A DNA stretch of 35,800 nucleotides. Source: Methylocystaceae bacterium. Lineage in GTDB: Bacteria > Pseudomonadota > Alphaproteobacteria > Rhizobiales > Beijerinckiaceae. Below the pieces are notes generated by a model. The model was given only the letters and a program-made list of their open reading frames with translations, was not told where the DNA came from and searched no databases. The stretch spans positions 1 to 35,800 of the forward strand of contig WSXZ01000031.1 of the NCBI GenBank assembly GCA_009773555.1, read 5' to 3'. How positions within the stretch are numbered: the first letter of the stretch is position 1; each line of letters begins with the position of its first letter. Below are positions 35,459 to 35,800 of the stretch, in pieces. The position numbers and the translations under genes were made by a program.

Positions 35459-35800
35459 GGTTCGAGCCTCGCGAGTTCTGCGCCAAGATGCGCGATCATG
35501 CGCACGACGTCATCTTTGCTCGTATTGAGCGTCAGCGCGATACGCAAGCGCGCGGAGCCGTCCGGCACGGTCGGCGGACGAATGGCGCGAATGTCATAGC
35601 CAAGCGCCAGCATGCGCGACGCCAGCGTCGTCGCGCGGATATCGCCCCCGACGATGATCGGTTGAATCTGGGAGCCTGAAGGTTCGATCGCGCAGAGGCG
35701 CCGCAGCTCGGCGCCGGCGAAATCGATGCGCGACATCAGCTCGGCGCGCCGATCGTCGGCCGCTTCAATGATCTTGAGCGCCGCGCGCACGCAAGCGGCC
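35455..35800 (-). CDS. bioF: 8-amino-7-oxononanoate synthase, C-terminal part (runs off window)
   Basis: Only the last 114 or so residues are present and the gene continues past the window edge. BioF is a PLP enzyme joining pimeloyl-ACP (or CoA) and alanine in the first committed step of biotin synthesis. The visible part fits the C-terminal domain of the alpha-oxoamine synthase family: IQPIIVGGDIRATTLASRML, then GYDIRAIRPPTVPDGSARLR and LRIALTLNTSKDDV. The PLP lysine lies outside the window. Its stop overlaps the bioD start (TGA in ATGA). The identity is further supported by the bioD-bioA genes that follow. Confidence 0.94.
   Translation of the reverse strand, partial: AACVRAALKIIEAADDRRAELMSRIDFAGAELRRLCAIEPSGSQIQPIIVGGDIRATTLASRMLALGYDIRAIRPPTVPDGSARLRIALTLNTSKDDVVRMIAHLGAELARLEP

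Noticed and set aside
1..35800. Mobile elements, CRISPR arrays, tRNA or rRNA genes
   Set aside because: No transposase, integrase, regularly spaced repeats, tRNA-like cloverleaf or rRNA sequence was recognised.

Overview
The window is a GC-rich stretch of a chromosome, most likely from an alphaproteobacterium of the Rhizobiales/Hyphomicrobiales type. The supporting signs are an HpnN-type hopanoid transporter, a BluB-containing aerobic-type cobalamin cluster, a fused indolepyruvate:ferredoxin oxidoreductase, tight ATGA/GTGA-overlapped operons and two intergenic palindromic repeats of a style common in that order. The Methylocystaceae/Beijerinckiaceae are a plausible home, but this is inference and no phylogenetic marker is present. 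I see no rRNA, tRNA, CRISPR array, insertion sequence, phage or plasmid gene. Nearly everything looks like core or near-core chromosome.

Layout. At 1-5.6 kb there is a small CxxC/CxxC zinc-ribbon protein, a tryptophanase, a single-pass membrane protein of unknown function with three copies of a short Trp motif before its membrane helix, a secreted lytic transglycosylase, and an unknown membrane-anchored periplasmic protein with a clear terminator. At 6-8.8 kb lie a BAX-inhibitor-1 family protein, a CcdA thiol-reductant transporter and a DUF1624/HGSNAT-like membrane protein overlapping ccdA. At 8.9-12.2 kb are the HpnN-like RND transporter and a secreted DUF2147 protein with an Ala/Lys/Pro tail. 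At 12.5-21.5 kb is a complete four-gene multidrug efflux operon (outer-membrane lipoprotein, adaptor, two RND permeases) resembling MdtABC/MuxABC-OpmB. At 21.5-22 kb are a palindromic repeat and a small unknown gene. At 22.1-26 kb, on the minus strand, is a cobalamin operon cobK-cobQ-cobC-bluB with overlapping start and stop codons; cobC is broken by a frame change and a small deletion. At 26.2-29.7 kb is the 1171-residue fused indolepyruvate ferredoxin oxidoreductase. At 30-31.6 kb is a DUF1007 plus NicO nickel/cobalt pair, followed by a FadD-type acyl-CoA ligase. At 33.5-35.8 kb is the biotin operon bioF-bioD-bioA on the minus strand, with bioF running off the window end.

Functional links. 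The nickel/cobalt exporter or importer pair sits a few kilobases from the cobalamin genes, so cobalt handling may be a shared theme (inference). Tryptophanase and indolepyruvate oxidoreductase are both aromatic amino acid catabolic enzymes but are 24 kb apart and not evidently co-regulated. The most concrete anomalies are the disrupted cobC, the two dispersed-repeat candidates, and the two unknown membrane proteins at 2231-3583 and 4868-5551. I found no gene set that convincingly forms a new defence, mobile or regulatory system.
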